Part shown: one piece after another, positions 5,575 through 6,610 of the stretch
Layout: each line of letters begins with the position of its first letter
Numbering within the stretch: position 1 is the stretch's first letter
Origin: JBAZOJ01 sp041648755
GTDB taxonomy: Bacteria; Planctomycetota; B143-G9
Direction of reading: 5' to 3'
Assembly: GCA_041648755.1 (NCBI GenBank)
Contig: JBAZOJ010000210.1
Coordinates: 1 to 6,610 of the forward strand
DNA: 6,610 bases
The notes under the pieces: model-generated
What the model was told of the DNA's origin: nothing
Seen by the model: only the letters and a program-made list of their open reading frames with translations
Database searches by the model: none
Position numbers and translations under genes: made by a program

Positions 5575-5787
5575 GGGTCGAGCCAACAAACGAAGGCCAA
5601 CAGCCCTCAACTGCACTAATGCAATGGTTCTGTAATGGCTTCTCGCCGCCGTTTCAGGCAAGGGCATCCCCAGCAGTACGAACGCGCGGCGACGCGCTAA
5701 CCACAGTTCGCCTGCGGGATGTCCTTGAATGTCCATGTTGCAATGCCTGCCCTCCGGAATTTCGTGAAGGAGGGTGCCCCTACGAAG

Positions 5788-5806
5788 AACGGCCTTCCAG
5801 GCCGTT
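5788..5806. repeat. Perfect hairpin AACGGCC-TTCCA-GGCCGTT
   Basis: A 7-bp perfect stem with a 5-nt loop in non-coding DNA. No T-run follows on either strand and no gene ends close by, so it is recorded as a repeat or palindromic unit rather than a terminator. Confidence 0.6.
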
Positions 5807-5885
5807 GCCTTGCAGGTGCGTGGCGCTCCCGGGGGTCAGGCCTTCCGATAGCCATAGGTTTTCTCTGAACCCATTATGGCTGTTC

Positions 5886-5923
5886 TTCTTTGGCCTCGCA
5901 GAAGTTCTCTCCGCTTTCGTGTG
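5886..5923. repeat. Dispersed repeat, copy A (degraded)
   Basis: This 38-base segment (starting TTCTTTGGCCTCGCA) matches 6018-6055 at 32 of 38 positions. The two copies are 132 bases apart in the same orientation. Confidence 0.65.
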
Positions 5924-6000
5924 GGGAGCAAGGTCCTCCGGAGGCTCAGCGTAGGAGGATGTGTTTGGCTCGTGCCTAACGGCCTCGCCGCCGAAGCGGT

Positions 6001-6077
6001 CGTGGTAAAAATGCCCATTCTTGGGCCTCGCAAATGCTCTCTCCTCTTCCGTGTGTTCCGCGTGTTCCGTGGTAAAA
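6001..6077. repeat. Dispersed repeat, copy B, bounded by CGTGGTAAAA direct repeats
   Basis: CGTGGTAAAA occurs at 6001-6010 and 6068-6077, 67 bases apart. Between them is the 38-base unit (6018-6055) and a 9-nt tandem (CGTGTGTTC at 6050, CGCGTGTTC at 6059). Read on the minus strand it is the familiar intergenic sequence of the type 'accacggaacac...acggaa', whose conceptual translation gives TTEHAEHTEE. Confidence 0.7.
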
Positions 6078-6137
6078 CTCCGTATCTTGTCTTTTCCCCG
6101 GCCTCCGGCCTGACTTTGCTGGTGCGTTCGGTTCAGC

Positions 6138-6158
6138 GACAGACGACAGACGACGGAC
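6138..6158. repeat. Heptad array GACAGAC-GACAGAC-GACGGAC
   Basis: Three seven-base units eleven bases from the stop codon of the methyltransferase gene. It is an inverted counterpart of the array at 5554-5574. Confidence 0.75.
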
Positions 6159-6168
6159 CGGTCAGCTA

Positions 6169-6610
6169 TTACCCCCGCAGGCGCAGGAAAGCTACCTTCA
6201 AGTACTCGGTCTCCGGGCAGAATGGATTTACGGGATGGCAGGGCGCGGCACTGCACATTTCCACAAGCGAGACCTCGCGGCCTGCGCGACCGGCGGCGAC
6301 GGATATCGCGCGAAGGAAATCCGCGCGCGGGAGAAGACCGGAGCAGGAACAAGACACAAGCAAGCCTCCCGGCGCGACGCAGCCGAACGCAAGCTCGTTG
6401 AGATGGGCGTACTTGCGCATCCCACGCTCAAGATCCCGCCTGTCTGGAACAAGCCTTGGGGGATCCATCACGACGACATCGAACCTGCGGCTTGACCGCG
6501 AGATCTCGACCATCGCCTCCTCGGCAGGCTGCACGCGAGCGTCGATGCGATCCTGGCACGCGTTGAGTTCCGCATTAGCCGTCAGGTGCTCGATAGCAGG
6601 CGATGAACTG
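6169..6610 (-). CDS. rlmI: RlmI-type 23S rRNA m5C methyltransferase, C-terminal part
   Basis: The visible 146 residues are the C-terminal part of a class I SAM-dependent methyltransferase. The frame stays open to the window edge, so the start lies beyond 6610. Motifs: AIEHLTANAELN, the helix after the SAM-binding acidic residue; FDVVVMDPPRL (motif IV, DPP at 6457-6465); LNELAFGCVAPGGLLVSCSCSGLL, with the motif VI cysteine that attacks the base in m5C enzymes; then HPVNPFCPETEYLKVAFLRL, matching the end of E. coli RlmI ('DHPVIATYPEGLYLKGF'). RlmI methylates C1962 of 23S rRNA in the cytosol. The N-terminal PUA domain that would confirm RlmI is not in the window, so a related RlmK/L-type or other m5C enzyme is possible. 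The gene ends with TAA at 6169-6171. A GTG at 6534 is an internal codon, since homology continues upstream of it. Confidence 0.8.
   Translation of the reverse strand, partial: SSSPAIEHLTANAELNACQDRIDARVQPAEEAMVEISRSSRRFDVVVMDPPRLVPDRRDLERGMRKYAHLNELAFGCVAPGGLLVSCSCSGLLPRADFLRAISVAAGRAGREVSLVEMCSAAPCHPVNPFCPETEYLKVAFLRLRG

Larger units (their letters stand above)
5500..6168. other. Long repeat-rich non-coding stretch
   Basis: About 670 bases between the FGE promoter and the methyltransferase stop codon. No open frame here resembles a protein family. The longest (minus strand, 6352 to 5780) overlaps the methyltransferase gene and contains TTEHAEHTEEE, a translation of a widespread intergenic repeat rather than a protein motif. 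The stretch holds heptad arrays at both ends, GC-rich hairpins (CCCTCC/GGAGGG at 5750-5774, the CCTCCGGAGG palindrome at 5935-5944) and two degraded copies of a repeat. Confidence 0.7.

Noticed and set aside
5935..5944. CCTCCGGAGG palindrome as a terminator
   Set aside because: It has no loop or T-run, and no gene ends nearby.
6248..6258. DnaA-box-like TTTCCACA
   Set aside because: It is an imperfect match inside the methyltransferase coding sequence, with no cluster of boxes.
5780..6352. 190-aa minus-strand frame with TTEHAEHTEE
   Set aside because: It overlaps the methyltransferase gene and encodes a dispersed DNA repeat. Such frames are a known source of spurious protein annotations.

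Overview
The window comes from a bacterium using standard genetic code signals, with moderately GC-rich DNA. Two FGE-type (SUMF1-like) proteins, one with PEGA-like domains, together with intergenic spacers full of heptanucleotide repeats, recall the PVC group (Planctomycetota, Verrucomicrobiota, Lentisphaerota). That placement is inference from style and no marker proves it.

Layout: positions 1-133 form an almost perfect hairpin-like inverted repeat centred on base 67. Its right half is the Walker A region of a dnaA gene read on the minus strand (GTG start at 491). Its left half is a mirrored copy of that region, as expected of a fold-back chimera at a contig end. A dnaA promoter lies at 524-551. 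On the plus strand a TATAAT box sits seven bases before the only possible start of a second transcription unit (697-2969). This unit is two coupled genes of the 2-hydroxyacyl-CoA dehydratase/BcrBC superfamily. The first (391 aa) resembles E. coli YjiM and the double-cubane [8Fe-9S] cluster proteins, and it keeps the six cysteines expected of that group. The second (364 aa) is a divergent partner that by my alignment keeps five of the six. No ATP-dependent activator (HgdC/YjiL type) is in the window.

After a 273-bp convergent spacer holding a 7-nt-period CATTNNN array and a small hairpin, two minus-strand genes follow, transcribed 5454 to 3243. The first product is a secreted protein with PEGA-like repeats and an FGE fold, and it has a clear sigma70-type promoter. 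The second is a membrane-anchored FGE-fold paralogue. Both lack the catalytic cysteine pair of true formylglycine-generating enzymes, so they are more likely extracytoplasmic structural, binding or regulatory proteins. Their C-termini differ most at positions that are variable in C-type-lectin-fold proteins.

The stretch 5455-6168 has no supportable gene. It holds the FGE promoter, heptad arrays, small hairpins and degraded dispersed repeats. The window ends inside a minus-strand rRNA methyltransferase gene of the RlmI type, whose 5' end lies beyond 6610. The most notable content is the two-subunit iron-sulfur pair, with its leaderless-looking start and its unusual cysteine inventory.
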